From assembly GCF_001297125.1 (NCBI RefSeq), contig NZ_LHPC01000038.1, positions 1 to 64,000 of the forward strand: DNA of 64,000 bases. Reading direction: 5' to 3'. The DNA comes from Pseudomonas sp. RIT-PI-q. Its GTDB lineage: Bacteria; Pseudomonadota; Gammaproteobacteria; Pseudomonadales; Pseudomonadaceae. The position numbers and the translations under genes are program-made. This document shows positions 1-7,475 of the stretch, in pieces (the first letter of the stretch is position 1; the number at the start of each line of letters is the position of its first letter). The notes below the pieces were generated by a model, which saw only the letters and a program-made list of their open reading frames with translations, was not told the DNA's origin and did no database searches.

Positions 1-247
1 ACCACTCAGGCATTGGTGATACTGGCTCGCAAGCTTGCTCGGATCGTATTCGCTCTACTGAAAGGACAGGGCGAATACCAACCCAAAGCTGGTTGAGGGC
101 TTCCCCTCAACCATAGAATCTCCCACATTGGATCGCGCTCGCCCCATCACCGTATGCGGTATTAGTTCGAAACAATCTCGTACCTCCTTGCCAGAAAAAA
201 CGGTCAGAATGCCTTTCTTTGGCCGCAATCCCAGACGAGATTCCCCC
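1..247. other. Intergenic, no gene seen
   Basis: I see no convincing coding sequence here. Short stretches such as GCTCGCAAGCTTGCTCGGAT near 25-45 and CTCCCACATTGGATCGC near 120 look like decayed pieces of the REP elements found elsewhere in the window. The promoter of the following DUF411 gene should lie here, but no clear -35/-10 pair stands out. Confidence 0.5.
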
Positions 248-694
248 ATGCGAACCCACCTGCGCCTGGCCGCCCTGAGCGCCCTGTTCATTTCTTCCCT
301 GGCTCAAGCCGCCGACCTGATCCCGATCGAAGTGCACCGCGACGCCAATTGCGGCTGCTGCAAAAAATGGATCAGCCACCTGGAAGCCAACGGCTTCAAA
401 GTCGAAGATCACGTCGAAGCCAACATGAGCGAGTTCAAGCAACAGCACGGCGTGCCGCCGCGTCTGGCGTCCTGCCACACCGGTTTGATCAACGGCAAAT
501 TCGTTGAAGGTCATGTGCCGGCCGATCAAGTGCTGGCCTTGAGCAAACGCGCTGACCTGCTGGGTGTTGCTGCCCCCGGTATGCCCATGGGTTCACCGGG
601 CATGGAAATGGACGGCATGAGCGATGCGTACCAAGTGATCGGGTTGAAGAAAGACGGCACTGACGTGGTGGTGGCGGACTACCCCGCCCATTGA
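248..694 (+). CDS. DUF411 periplasmic protein, probably copper-associated
   Basis: A 148-residue protein. The ATG at 248 is chosen because it opens a classical signal peptide (MRTHLRLAALSALFISSLAQA); a longer reading from 128 adds a tail that does not look exported. After the signal comes the DUF411 fold with a Cys-Gly-Cys-Cys cluster at residues 35-38 and a later Cys in the SCHTG motif, plausible soft-metal ligands. The tail is Met-rich (GMPMGSPGMEMDGM), which also suits copper. DUF411 proteins often sit in copper-resistance loci; that role is inferred from the family, not shown here. Its TGA overlaps the ATG of the next membrane protein, so the two are probably cotranslated. Confidence 0.85.
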   Translation: MRTHLRLAALSALFISSLAQAADLIPIEVHRDANCGCCKKWISHLEANGFKVEDHVEANMSEFKQQHGVPPRLASCHTGLINGKFVEGHVPADQVLALSKRADLLGVAAPGMPMGSPGMEMDGMSDAYQVIGLKKDGTDVVVADYPAH

Positions 695-1128
695 TGTCCG
701 CTGCCTACATCGGGCTGTTCTTCGCCGCCTTCGGTGCGGCGACGCTGCTGCCCTTGCAATCCGAAGCGGTGCTGGTGGGACTGTTGCTCAGCGGCAAGTA
801 TTGGCTCTGGTCGCTGCTGGCGGTCGCGACGTTGGGCAATGTCCTCGGTTCGCTGCTGAACTGGTGGCTGGGCCGCGGTATCGAGCGCTTTCATGACCGA
901 CGCTGGTTTCCGGTCAGCCCGCGTCATCTGGACAAAGCCCGCCTTCATTATCAGCGCTTTGGTCATTGGTCGTTGCTGCTGAGTTGGGTGCCCGTTATCG
1001 GGGACCCGCTGACCCTGGTGGCCGGCGTGATGCGCGAGCCGCTGGGGCGATTTCTGCTGATCGTGACCCTCGCCAAAGGCGCCCGCTATGGCGTACTGGC
1101 CCTGGCAACACTGGGCTGGATGGGTTGA
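694..1128 (+). CDS. YqaA family (DedA/VTT-like) membrane protein
   Basis: A 144-residue inner-membrane protein with hydrophobic segments at about residues 3-28, 35-55, 90-112 and 120-142. The motif around EAVLVGLLLSGKYW followed by GNVLGSLLNWWLGRG is typical of the YqaA branch of the SNARE-associated/VTT family, thought to act in lipid or small-molecule transport across the membrane. The ATG at 694 shares an ATGA overlap with the preceding DUF411 gene. A TTG at 691 is possible but less likely. The exact function is unknown. Confidence 0.85.
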   Translation: MSAAYIGLFFAAFGAATLLPLQSEAVLVGLLLSGKYWLWSLLAVATLGNVLGSLLNWWLGRGIERFHDRRWFPVSPRHLDKARLHYQRFGHWSLLLSWVPVIGDPLTLVAGVMREPLGRFLLIVTLAKGARYGVLALATLGWMG

Positions 1129-1212
1129 ACCATCGCGCAGCGCGATTGCCTGTGCTTAATGTCGCCCTAATCGTACCGATCCAGCATCGACCGGTTTCCA
1201 ATGGAGTTCCCC

Positions 1213-2238
1213 ATGTCCCATGCCCTCTCCCGCTGGCTGCCCAGCCTGCTGCTGACCGCTGCACTGCCCGTCATTGCCCACGCCGAAGGCGCGGAATATG
1301 GCCCCGAGCTGCAGGGTTTCGAGTACCCCTACACCGTCAAGCATTTCGCCTTCCAGTCCCAGGGCAAAGCCCTGCAAATGGGCTACATGGACGTCGCCGC
1401 CCACGGCAAGGCCAACGGGCGCAGCATCGTGTTGATGCACGGCAAGAATTTCTGCGGTGCGACCTGGGACGCTTCGATCAAGACCTTGAGCGAGGCCGGT
1501 TACCGAGTCATCGCCCCGGACCAGATCGGCTTCTGCACTTCCAGCAAACCGGACCACTATCAGTACAGCTTCCAGCAACTGGCGAGCAACACCCAGCAAC
1601 TGCTCAAAGCCCTCGGCATCCAGAAGGCCAGCCTGCTTGGGCACTCCACCGGCGGCATGCTCGCCACCCGCTACGCGCTGCAATACCCCGATCAAGTCGA
1701 GCAGCTGGCGCTGGTCAATCCGATCGGCCTGGAAGACTGGAAAGCCCTCGGCGTGCCGTACCGCACGGTGGATCAATGGAATGAGCGCGAACTGAAACTC
1801 ACCGCCGACGGCATCCGCACTTACGAACGCAACACCTATTACGGCGGCCGCTGGAAGCCCGAGTTCGATCGCTGGGTGGACATGCTCGCCGGCCTGAACA
1901 AAGGCCCGGGGCACACGCAAGTGGCGTGGAATTCGGCGCTGATCTACGACATGATCTTCACCCAACCGGTGTATTACGAATTCAAGAACCTGAAGATGCC
2001 GACCCTGTTGCTGATCGGTACATCCGACACCACGGCCATCGGCAGCGACATCGCGTCGCCCGAGGTCAAGGCCAAGCTCGGTCATTACGACGTACTCGGC
2101 AAGCAAGTGGCAAAACTGATTCCCCAGTCGACGCTGGTTGAGTTTCCCGGCATGGGCCACGCGCCGCAGATGGAAGAACCGGCGAAATTCCACCAGGCGC
2201 TGCTCGCCTGGCTGAACAAAACCAACCCCGTTCATTGA
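1213..2238 (+). CDS. Secreted alpha/beta hydrolase
   Basis: A 341-residue hydrolase. The ATG at 1213 is preferred over 1201 because TGGAG at 1202-1206 is then a well-spaced ribosome site and the protein begins with a signal peptide (MSHALSRWLPSLLLTAALPVIAHA), so it is probably periplasmic. The alpha/beta-hydrolase core shows the oxyanion region LMHGKNFCG, the nucleophile elbow GHSTGG (Ser145), an acidic residue in GTSDTTAIG and the catalytic His in GMGHAPQ. The substrate cannot be told. It is followed 13 bases later by a dehydrogenase on the same strand, likely in one transcript. Confidence 0.88.
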   Translation: MSHALSRWLPSLLLTAALPVIAHAEGAEYGPELQGFEYPYTVKHFAFQSQGKALQMGYMDVAAHGKANGRSIVLMHGKNFCGATWDASIKTLSEAGYRVIAPDQIGFCTSSKPDHYQYSFQQLASNTQQLLKALGIQKASLLGHSTGGMLATRYALQYPDQVEQLALVNPIGLEDWKALGVPYRTVDQWNERELKLTADGIRTYERNTYYGGRWKPEFDRWVDMLAGLNKGPGHTQVAWNSALIYDMIFTQPVYYEFKNLKMPTLLLIGTSDTTAIGSDIASPEVKAKLGHYDVLGKQVAKLIPQSTLVEFPGMGHAPQMEEPAKFHQALLAWLNKTNPVH

Positions 2239-2251
2239 TGAGGTAAGGCGA

Positions 2252-3205
2252 ATGGCTGTGCAGATTGCGGTGATCGACGATTGGCAGGATGTGGCCCGGA
2301 ACGTGGTGGACTGGTCCGTGCTGGAGAGCATCGGTCAGGTGAGTTTTATCCACGACTACCCCGCCGACAACGAAACCCTGGCGGCACGTTTGGGCGAGTT
2401 TGAGGTGATCTGTGTGATGCGCGAGCGCACCCGGTTCGATGAGGACCTGCTGCGGCGTTTACCGAAGCTCAAACTGCTGGTCACCGGCGCCATGCGCAAC
2501 GCGGCCCTCGACTTGAAAGCGGCCGCCTCGTTGGGCATTCAGGTCAGCGGAACGGATAGTTATAAGCACGCCGCCCCGGAGCTGACCTGGGCGCTGATCA
2601 TGGCCGCGACCCGCAACCTGGTGGTCGAAGCCAATGCCCTGCGCGCCGGCAACTGGCAGCAAAGCCTCGGTGGCGACCTGCACGGCAAGACCCTGGGAAT
2701 CCTCGGTCTGGGCAGCATCGGCCAACGTGTCGCGCAGTTCGGTCAAGTGTTCGGCATGCGGGTGATCGCCTGGAGCGAGAACCTGACGGCGGAACGCGCA
2801 GCCGAATCCGGCGTGACCTTTGTCAGCAAGCAGGAACTGTTCGAACAGGCCGATGTGCTGTCGGTGCACCTGGTGCTCAGCGAGCGCAGCCGCGGATTGG
2901 TCGACGCTCAGGCACTCGACTGGATGAAGCCCACGGCGCTGCTGGTGAACACCGCGCGCGGGCCGATTGTCGATGAGGCGGCGCTGATCAAGGCGTTGCA
3001 AAAACAGCGACTGGCCGGCGCGGCGCTGGATGTGTTCGACCAGGAACCGTTGCCCGCTCATCACCCGTTCCGCACGCTGGAGAATGTGCTGGCGACGCCG
3101 CATGTCGGGTATGTCAGCCAGCAGAACTATCACCAGTTCTTTTCGCAGATGGTTGAGGACATTCAGGCCTGGTCTGCGGGGAAACCGATACGCCTATTGA
3201 GCTGA
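2252..3205 (+). CDS. D-2-hydroxyacid dehydrogenase family protein
   Basis: A 317-residue NAD(P)-dependent dehydrogenase. It has the N-terminal catalytic half, the Rossmann motif GLGSIGQ at about 152-158, and the family signature residues: Arg in NTARGPIVDE, Glu in DVFDQEPLP and His in TPHVGYVS. Such enzymes reduce 2-keto acids to D-2-hydroxy acids; phosphoglycerate dehydrogenase is a relative, but the ACT domain is absent. The start has AAGG seven bases upstream. It lies just after the alpha/beta hydrolase, suggesting a shared transcript, and is followed by a nested REPIN cluster. Confidence 0.87.
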   Translation: MAVQIAVIDDWQDVARNVVDWSVLESIGQVSFIHDYPADNETLAARLGEFEVICVMRERTRFDEDLLRRLPKLKLLVTGAMRNAALDLKAAASLGIQVSGTDSYKHAAPELTWALIMAATRNLVVEANALRAGNWQQSLGGDLHGKTLGILGLGSIGQRVAQFGQVFGMRVIAWSENLTAERAAESGVTFVSKQELFEQADVLSVHLVLSERSRGLVDAQALDWMKPTALLVNTARGPIVDEAALIKALQKQRLAGAALDVFDQEPLPAHHPFRTLENVLATPHVGYVSQQNYHQFFSQMVEDIQAWSAGKPIRLLS

Positions 3206-3208
3206 GAT

Positions 3209-3387
3209 TCGCGGACAAGCCCACTCCCACATTGGAATGCGGTCCCCTGTAGGAGCGAGCTTGCTCGCGATGGACGTTAACGATAACGCGTGCTGGCTGG
3301 ATAAACGTGTCGACCTCAGGCCCATCGCGAGCAAGCTCGCTCCTACAAGGGGGCGCATTCCAATGTGGGAGCGGGCTTGCTCGCGAA
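3209..3387. repeat. Nested REPIN: one REP pair inserted within another
   Basis: An inner inverted pair (TGTAGGAGCGAGCTTGCTCG at 3248, its complement ending at 3347) lies inside an outer pair. The outer arms are CCCACATTGGAATGCG (3226-3241) and its exact complement at 3354-3369, each continuing into a REP core (left one degenerate, CGCGGACAAGCCC; right one GAGCGGGCTTGCTCGCGAA). The simplest reading is a REPIN that jumped into the spacer of an older one. Confidence 0.85.
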
Positions 3388-3403
3388 TGGCCTCACCACC
3401 GAT

Positions 3404-4177
3404 CTAACCGCCCTTCACCGCCACAAACGCCACCGTGACATAAGGCACCGTCACCACCTCTTTGCCCCGCAGTTCAGGCTCCCGGGCAATCATTGCCCGA
3501 ATCTGCTCATCCACCTTCGCCCTCTCCAGCGCCGGCAACGCCGCGACAAAACTGGTCGAACGCACGCGGTTGTAAATCACGTCTTCCGGTGCCCCCGTGT
3601 GGCTATGGCTGAAGTGTTGTTCGCGCAGCGGCCCGAACGCCGCATGCGGAAACGCCCGACGCCACGCTCCCGTGTAAAAGCGCGGGGTATCGCCCTCCAG
3701 CGCATTGACGATCGCATCAAGTTTTGGCACCCAACTCACCGTGGTATCACGCAGGTTCCACACCAGCCCCAACTTGCCGCCGGGTTTGAGCACGCGGGCA
3801 ATTTCAGTCAGCGCTTCGCCACTGGCAAACCAGTGAAACGCCTGGGCGCAGATCACCACGTCCACCGATGCGTCCGGCAGTGGCAAGTCCATGGCGGTGC
3901 CGTTGACGGCCAGCACTTGAGGTAGCGCGTCAGACAATTTTTCGAGCATCTGCGGCACCGGTTCCACAGCAATCACCTGCGCCCCGGTCGCCACCAGCCG
4001 AGCGGTGAACTTGCCGGTGCCGGCACCCAGATCGATCACGGTTTTATCCGCATTCAATCCCAACGTAACCGTTAGCCAATCAGCCACTTGCGGCGGATAA
4101 TCCGGGCGACCGCGAACATAAGTATCGGCGCCGGTTTTATAGCCGGCGGCCGCAGAGTGATGGACTTGATCTCTCAT
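3404..4177 (-). CDS. Class I SAM-dependent methyltransferase
   Basis: A 257-residue enzyme. The start at 4177 gives MRDQVHHSAA and has GGAG ten bases upstream; the longer reading to 4243 has no ribosome site. Motif I is DLGAGTGKFT, followed by the acidic residue in VIAVEPVPQM and a Methyltransf_11-type post-I region (AMDLPLPDASVDVVICAQAFHWF). The AFHWF segment recalls UbiE/trans-aconitate methyltransferase-like proteins, but the substrate is not predictable. It is a single gene between a REPIN cluster and the divergent cytochrome b561 operon. Confidence 0.85.
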   Translation of the reverse strand: MRDQVHHSAAAGYKTGADTYVRGRPDYPPQVADWLTVTLGLNADKTVIDLGAGTGKFTARLVATGAQVIAVEPVPQMLEKLSDALPQVLAVNGTAMDLPLPDASVDVVICAQAFHWFASGEALTEIARVLKPGGKLGLVWNLRDTTVSWVPKLDAIVNALEGDTPRFYTGAWRRAFPHAAFGPLREQHFSHSHTGAPEDVIYNRVRSTSFVAALPALERAKVDEQIRAMIAREPELRGKEVVTVPYVTVAFVAVKGG

Positions 4178-4315
4178 GGCAGTGCTCCAGATCGACAACC
4201 AATGCTGACGAGCATAGCGCCTCGAATTGCGCTTTCCTTGCAAAGACCGTCATAAAGAAATGAATAATTGTTCACCCTGGCGTGTTCATCCGGTATCGCC
4301 CCTTGAGGATTGTCC

Positions 4316-4876
4316 ATGAGTAGCTTGAACCCTGTCGCACCGAGACGTTACGACCGCCTGACCATAAGCCTGCACTGGCTGACGGCCTTGCTGGTGATTG
4401 GCCTGTTTGCCAGTGCGCAGATCTGGGGCCAACTGGAAAAAGGCACGCCGCTGCGCAAGGAACTGCAGGCGCTGCACATTTCCTGCGGCATTCTGCTGGC
4501 GGTGATTGTCATCGGCCGGCTGCTCTGGCGTCTGACCCTGGGCCGTCGTTTGCCAGCGGCCAATCAAGGCGTGATGAACATCCTGGCGAAAGCCGCGCAT
4601 GTGGCCCTTTATGCCTTGTTGCTGAGTCAGATCGTGTTGGGCTTTGTGTTTCGTTGGGCGCAGGCTGAACCGTTCAACTTTTTCGGCTTGTTCGATGTCC
4701 CAACGCTGATCACCTTCGATAAAAGCATGAAGTCAGTGTTTGGCGGGCTGCACGAGCAAGTGGCGTGGGTTATCGTGATTCTGGCCGGACTGCATGCGGT
4801 CATGGCGCTGGTTCACCATTACGGCCTGCGTGATAACACCTTGCGCCGGATGCTGCCAGGGCATGATGCGATCTGA
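4316..4876 (+). CDS. Cytochrome b561 (CybB-type)
   Basis: A 186-residue di-heme inner-membrane protein with four membrane helices at about residues 15-35, 50-72, 92-115 and 138-160. The likely heme ligands are His20 (ISLHW), His54 (ALHIS) and two histidines in the last helix region (GLHEQ, GLHAV). It probably passes electrons between quinol and a periplasmic partner; bacterial relatives include E. coli CybB. ATG 4316 has GAGG seven bases upstream. It is the first gene of a tight run with a TPR protein, a sigma factor and an anti-sigma factor. Confidence 0.87.
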   Translation: MSSLNPVAPRRYDRLTISLHWLTALLVIGLFASAQIWGQLEKGTPLRKELQALHISCGILLAVIVIGRLLWRLTLGRRLPAANQGVMNILAKAAHVALYALLLSQIVLGFVFRWAQAEPFNFFGLFDVPTLITFDKSMKSVFGGLHEQVAWVIVILAGLHAVMALVHHYGLRDNTLRRMLPGHDAI

Positions 4877-4903
4877 AACGACCCAATCTGTGGAGCCTTG
4901 ACC

Positions 4904-5437
4904 ATGAGTACCCGTTTCGCAGTTATTAGCGCCCCGCTGCTGCTGGTTGTCGCGCTGTCCAGCTCTTTTGCGTGGGCCAATGGGGGTGGCGACGAGCCCC
5001 CGGCAAGACCTAATTGCCCCAAAGGCCAGGTCTTCGACAGCCGGTCGCAAAAATGTCTCAAGCAAACCAGCAGCCTGGTGCCGGACGCTGACCGCACCGA
5101 TTACGCCTATCGTCTGGCCAAGGACGGTCGCTACGAGGAAGCGCTGGCCCTGCTCGACACCCTGAAAGAGCCAAACACCGCCAAGGCGCTTAACTATCGC
5201 GGCTACGCCACGCGTAAACTAGGGCGCACCGATGAAGGCATCGGTTACTACCTGCAATCGGTGAAACTCGATCCGCAGTACGCGCAAGTGCGTGAGTACC
5301 TCGGCGAAGCCTACGTGATCAAAGGTCGCCTGGACCTGGCGCAGGAACAGTTGCAGCACATCAAATCGATCTGCGGTAACACCTGCGAGGAGTATCAGGA
5401 CCTGGCCGAAGCCATCAACGATTCATCGAAAACCTGA
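4904..5437 (+). CDS. Periplasmic TPR-repeat protein
   Basis: A 177-residue protein with a signal peptide ending near SSSFAWA and a short Cys-containing linker (NCPKGQVFDSRSQKC). About three tetratricopeptide repeats follow from residue 65 (YAYRLAKDGRYEEALALLD, LNYRGYATRKLGRTDEGIGYY, REYLGEAYVIKGRLDLAQEQL), then a Cys pair (CGNTC). TPRs bind other proteins. ATG 4904 has GGAG upstream, 27 bases after cytochrome b561, and the sigma factor begins 24 bases downstream, so it may belong to the same signalling unit. Confidence 0.85.
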   Translation: MSTRFAVISAPLLLVVALSSSFAWANGGGDEPPARPNCPKGQVFDSRSQKCLKQTSSLVPDADRTDYAYRLAKDGRYEEALALLDTLKEPNTAKALNYRGYATRKLGRTDEGIGYYLQSVKLDPQYAQVREYLGEAYVIKGRLDLAQEQLQHIKSICGNTCEEYQDLAEAINDSSKT

Positions 5438-5461
5438 CACACCGATAAGACGGAGGTCGCC

Positions 5462-5989
5462 ATCGCCAGCGATCAGGCAATACGGGCAGAACTGGGCCAG
5501 CATCTGGCGCGCTTATGGCGCTACGGCCTGCTGCTGTCCAGGCAGAGGCATGTCGCCGAAGACCTGGTGCAGGCGACCTGCGTGCGGGCGCTCGAACGCG
5601 GCGGGCAGTTTGAATCGGGCACCCGCATGGACCGTTGGCTGATGAGCATCCTGCATTCGATCTGGCTCAATGAAGTGCGCGCGCGTCGGGTGCGGCATGG
5701 CCAGGGGCTGGTGGATGCCGATAACGCCTTGTCGTTCGATGGTGAGCAAGCGGCGCAGACCCATGTGCTGGCGGCGCAGGTGATCAGGCGCGTCGACGCG
5801 CTGCCCGAAGCCCAGCGAGAAACGGTGTTTCTCGCCTACGTCGAGGGCTTGTCCTACCGCGAAGTCGCCGAAATATTGCAAATACCGATCGGCACCGTCA
5901 TGAGCCGCCTGGCTACTGCCCGCCTGAAGCTGGCTGAGTATCCACCGCTGCACACCGTGCCGAACCCTTCCACCGGAGAACATCGATGA
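5462..5989 (+). CDS. ECF-type RNA polymerase sigma factor, probable ATC start
   Basis: A sigma-70 family regulator of 175 residues if read from 5462. Region 2 is ARLWRYGLLLSRQRHVAEDL plus VQATCVRALER; region 4 is LPEAQRETVFLAYVEGLSYREVAEIL with IGTVMSRLATARLKL. The first ATG/GTG/TTG in frame is GTG at 5567, which would remove most of region 2. Going upstream, the frame runs to the stop of the TPR gene (5435-5437) with no standard start. A perfect GGAGG at 5452-5456 sits five bases before ATC at 5462, so ATC is the most plausible start. The 3' end overlaps the anti-sigma ATG by four bases. Confidence 0.8.
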   Translation: MASDQAIRAELGQHLARLWRYGLLLSRQRHVAEDLVQATCVRALERGGQFESGTRMDRWLMSILHSIWLNEVRARRVRHGQGLVDADNALSFDGEQAAQTHVLAAQVIRRVDALPEAQRETVFLAYVEGLSYREVAEILQIPIGTVMSRLATARLKLAEYPPLHTVPNPSTGEHR

Positions 5990-6747
5990 ACGCGATCCCC
6001 TCGGATGAGCAACTGGTGGCGTACCTCGATGGCCAGCTCGACAGCGAGCAATGCACGCGCATCGACAACGCCATCGCTGAAGACCCGACGCTCAACCTGC
6101 GCCTGCAATGGCTGGCCCGCAGCAGCCTGCCGTTCAAGGCCGCCTACGACGAGCTGGGGCGACAGGCACCGATGGATCGTTTGCAGTACATGCTCGACAC
6201 CTTGCCCTCGCCTGCCCGCCCGGCCATGAACCGGCGCTGGTTCCTCGCGGCGGCGGCAGGCCTGGTGGTCAGCGGCGTGCTCGCGGACCGGTTGTTCCTC
6301 GGCTGGCAATTGAGCCAGCAAAAGAACAACTGGCGCGACCTGGTGGCCGACTATATGTCGCTCTACGTACCACAGACCCTGGACCATTTGCCCAGCGATG
6401 AAGCGGCCCAACGGGTGCAACTGCGCACGATCGATGCGCGCCTGGGTTTGAAGCTTGCGCCCGCACAACTGACCCTGCCGCGCTCCGAGTTCAAACGCGC
6501 GCAAATCCTCGAATACGACGGCGTGGCCATCGCCCAGATTACCTATCTGGACCCGACGCATGGGCCGATGGCGCTGTGCGTCACGCGTTCCAACAGTGGC
6601 AGCCGGCCGTTGGCCCATGAGCGTCGGCATGAGATGAACGTTGTCTATTGGGCCGAGAGGGAACACGCCTGGATGCTGATCGGGCATAACCCGGCGGAGG
6701 AACTGGAAGACATGGCCAAATTGCTGCGCAGCCGGCTGAGCGCCTGA
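5986..6747 (+). CDS. Anti-sigma factor (membrane-anchored)
   Basis: A 253-residue protein. The N-terminal 75 residues (SDEQLVAYLDGQLDSEQ...) resemble the cytoplasmic zinc-finger-like anti-sigma fold without the Zn ligands. One membrane helix follows at about 80-103 (RRWFLAAAAGLVVSGVLADRLFL), then a 150-residue periplasmic domain. It overlaps the sigma factor by ATGA, the classic arrangement for holding the sigma factor inactive at the membrane until a signal arrives. The signal is unknown; the upstream cytochrome b561 and TPR genes hint at an envelope or redox cue, which is inference. Confidence 0.87.
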   Translation: MNAIPSDEQLVAYLDGQLDSEQCTRIDNAIAEDPTLNLRLQWLARSSLPFKAAYDELGRQAPMDRLQYMLDTLPSPARPAMNRRWFLAAAAGLVVSGVLADRLFLGWQLSQQKNNWRDLVADYMSLYVPQTLDHLPSDEAAQRVQLRTIDARLGLKLAPAQLTLPRSEFKRAQILEYDGVAIAQITYLDPTHGPMALCVTRSNSGSRPLAHERRHEMNVVYWAEREHAWMLIGHNPAEELEDMAKLLRSRLSA

Positions 6748-6763
6748 TCAAGCGGTTCTCCCT

Positions 6764-7450
6764 GTAGCAGCTGTCGAGCCCGCGAGGCTGCGTTCGAGGA
6801 CGCAGTCCTCGCCAATCCTGCGCATGCGGTTTACCTGTTGGACCGTGCTGACTGGTTTTACGACTGCTGCGCAGCCGGACGCAGCCTTCGGCAGCTGCTA
6901 CAGAGTGCGCGCCGTTCCTGTGTGTCCTTTTCCTGAGGTTGACCCCGTAGCAGCTGTCGAGCCTGCGAGGCTGCGTTCGAGGACGCAGTCCTCGCCAATC
7001 CTGCGCATGCGGTTTACCTGTTGGACCGTGCTGACTGGTTTTACGACTGCTGCGCAGCCGGACGCAGCCTTCGGCAGCTGCTACAGAGTGCGCGCCGTTC
7101 CTGTGTGTCCTTTTCCTGAGGGTGACCCCGTAGCAGCTGTCGAGCCTGCGAGGCTGCGTTCGAGGACGCAGTCCTCGCCAATCCTGCGCATGCGGTTTAC
7201 CTGTCGGACCGTGCTGACTGGTTGTACGACTGCTGCGCAGCCGGACGCAGCCTTCGGCAGCTGCTACAGAGTGCGCGCCGTTCCTGTGTGTCCTTTTCCT
7301 GAGGGTGACCCCGTAGCAGCTGTCGAGCCTGCGAGGCTGCGTTCGAGGACGCAGTCCTCGCCAATCCTGCGCATGCGGTTTACCTGTCGGACCGTGCTGA
7401 CTGGTTGTACGACTGCTGCGCAGCCGGACGCAGCCTTCGGCAGCTGCTAC
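6764..7450. repeat. Four tandem 183-bp units, each a REPIN
   Basis: The sequence GTAGCAGCTGTCGAGCC(T)GC recurs at 6764, 6947, 7130 and 7313, an exact 183-bp period. Each unit is a 138-bp inverted pair ending in CGGCAGCTGCTAC plus a 45-bp spacer (AGAGTGCGCGCCGTTCC...). The copies differ at only a few bases. Because 183 is a multiple of three, one frame stays open through all copies, making a spurious repetitive ORF (6824-7540). Confidence 0.93.
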
Positions 7451-7475
7451 AGAGTGCGCGTTGTGCCAGCGACCA

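Noticed and set aside
1201..1212. Upstream ATG for the alpha/beta hydrolase
   Set aside because: It lacks a ribosome site, and its own sequence contains the GGAG used by the ATG at 1213.
6764..7450. CRISPR-like array
   Set aside because: Units are 183 bp and nearly identical throughout, with no variable spacers and no cas genes.
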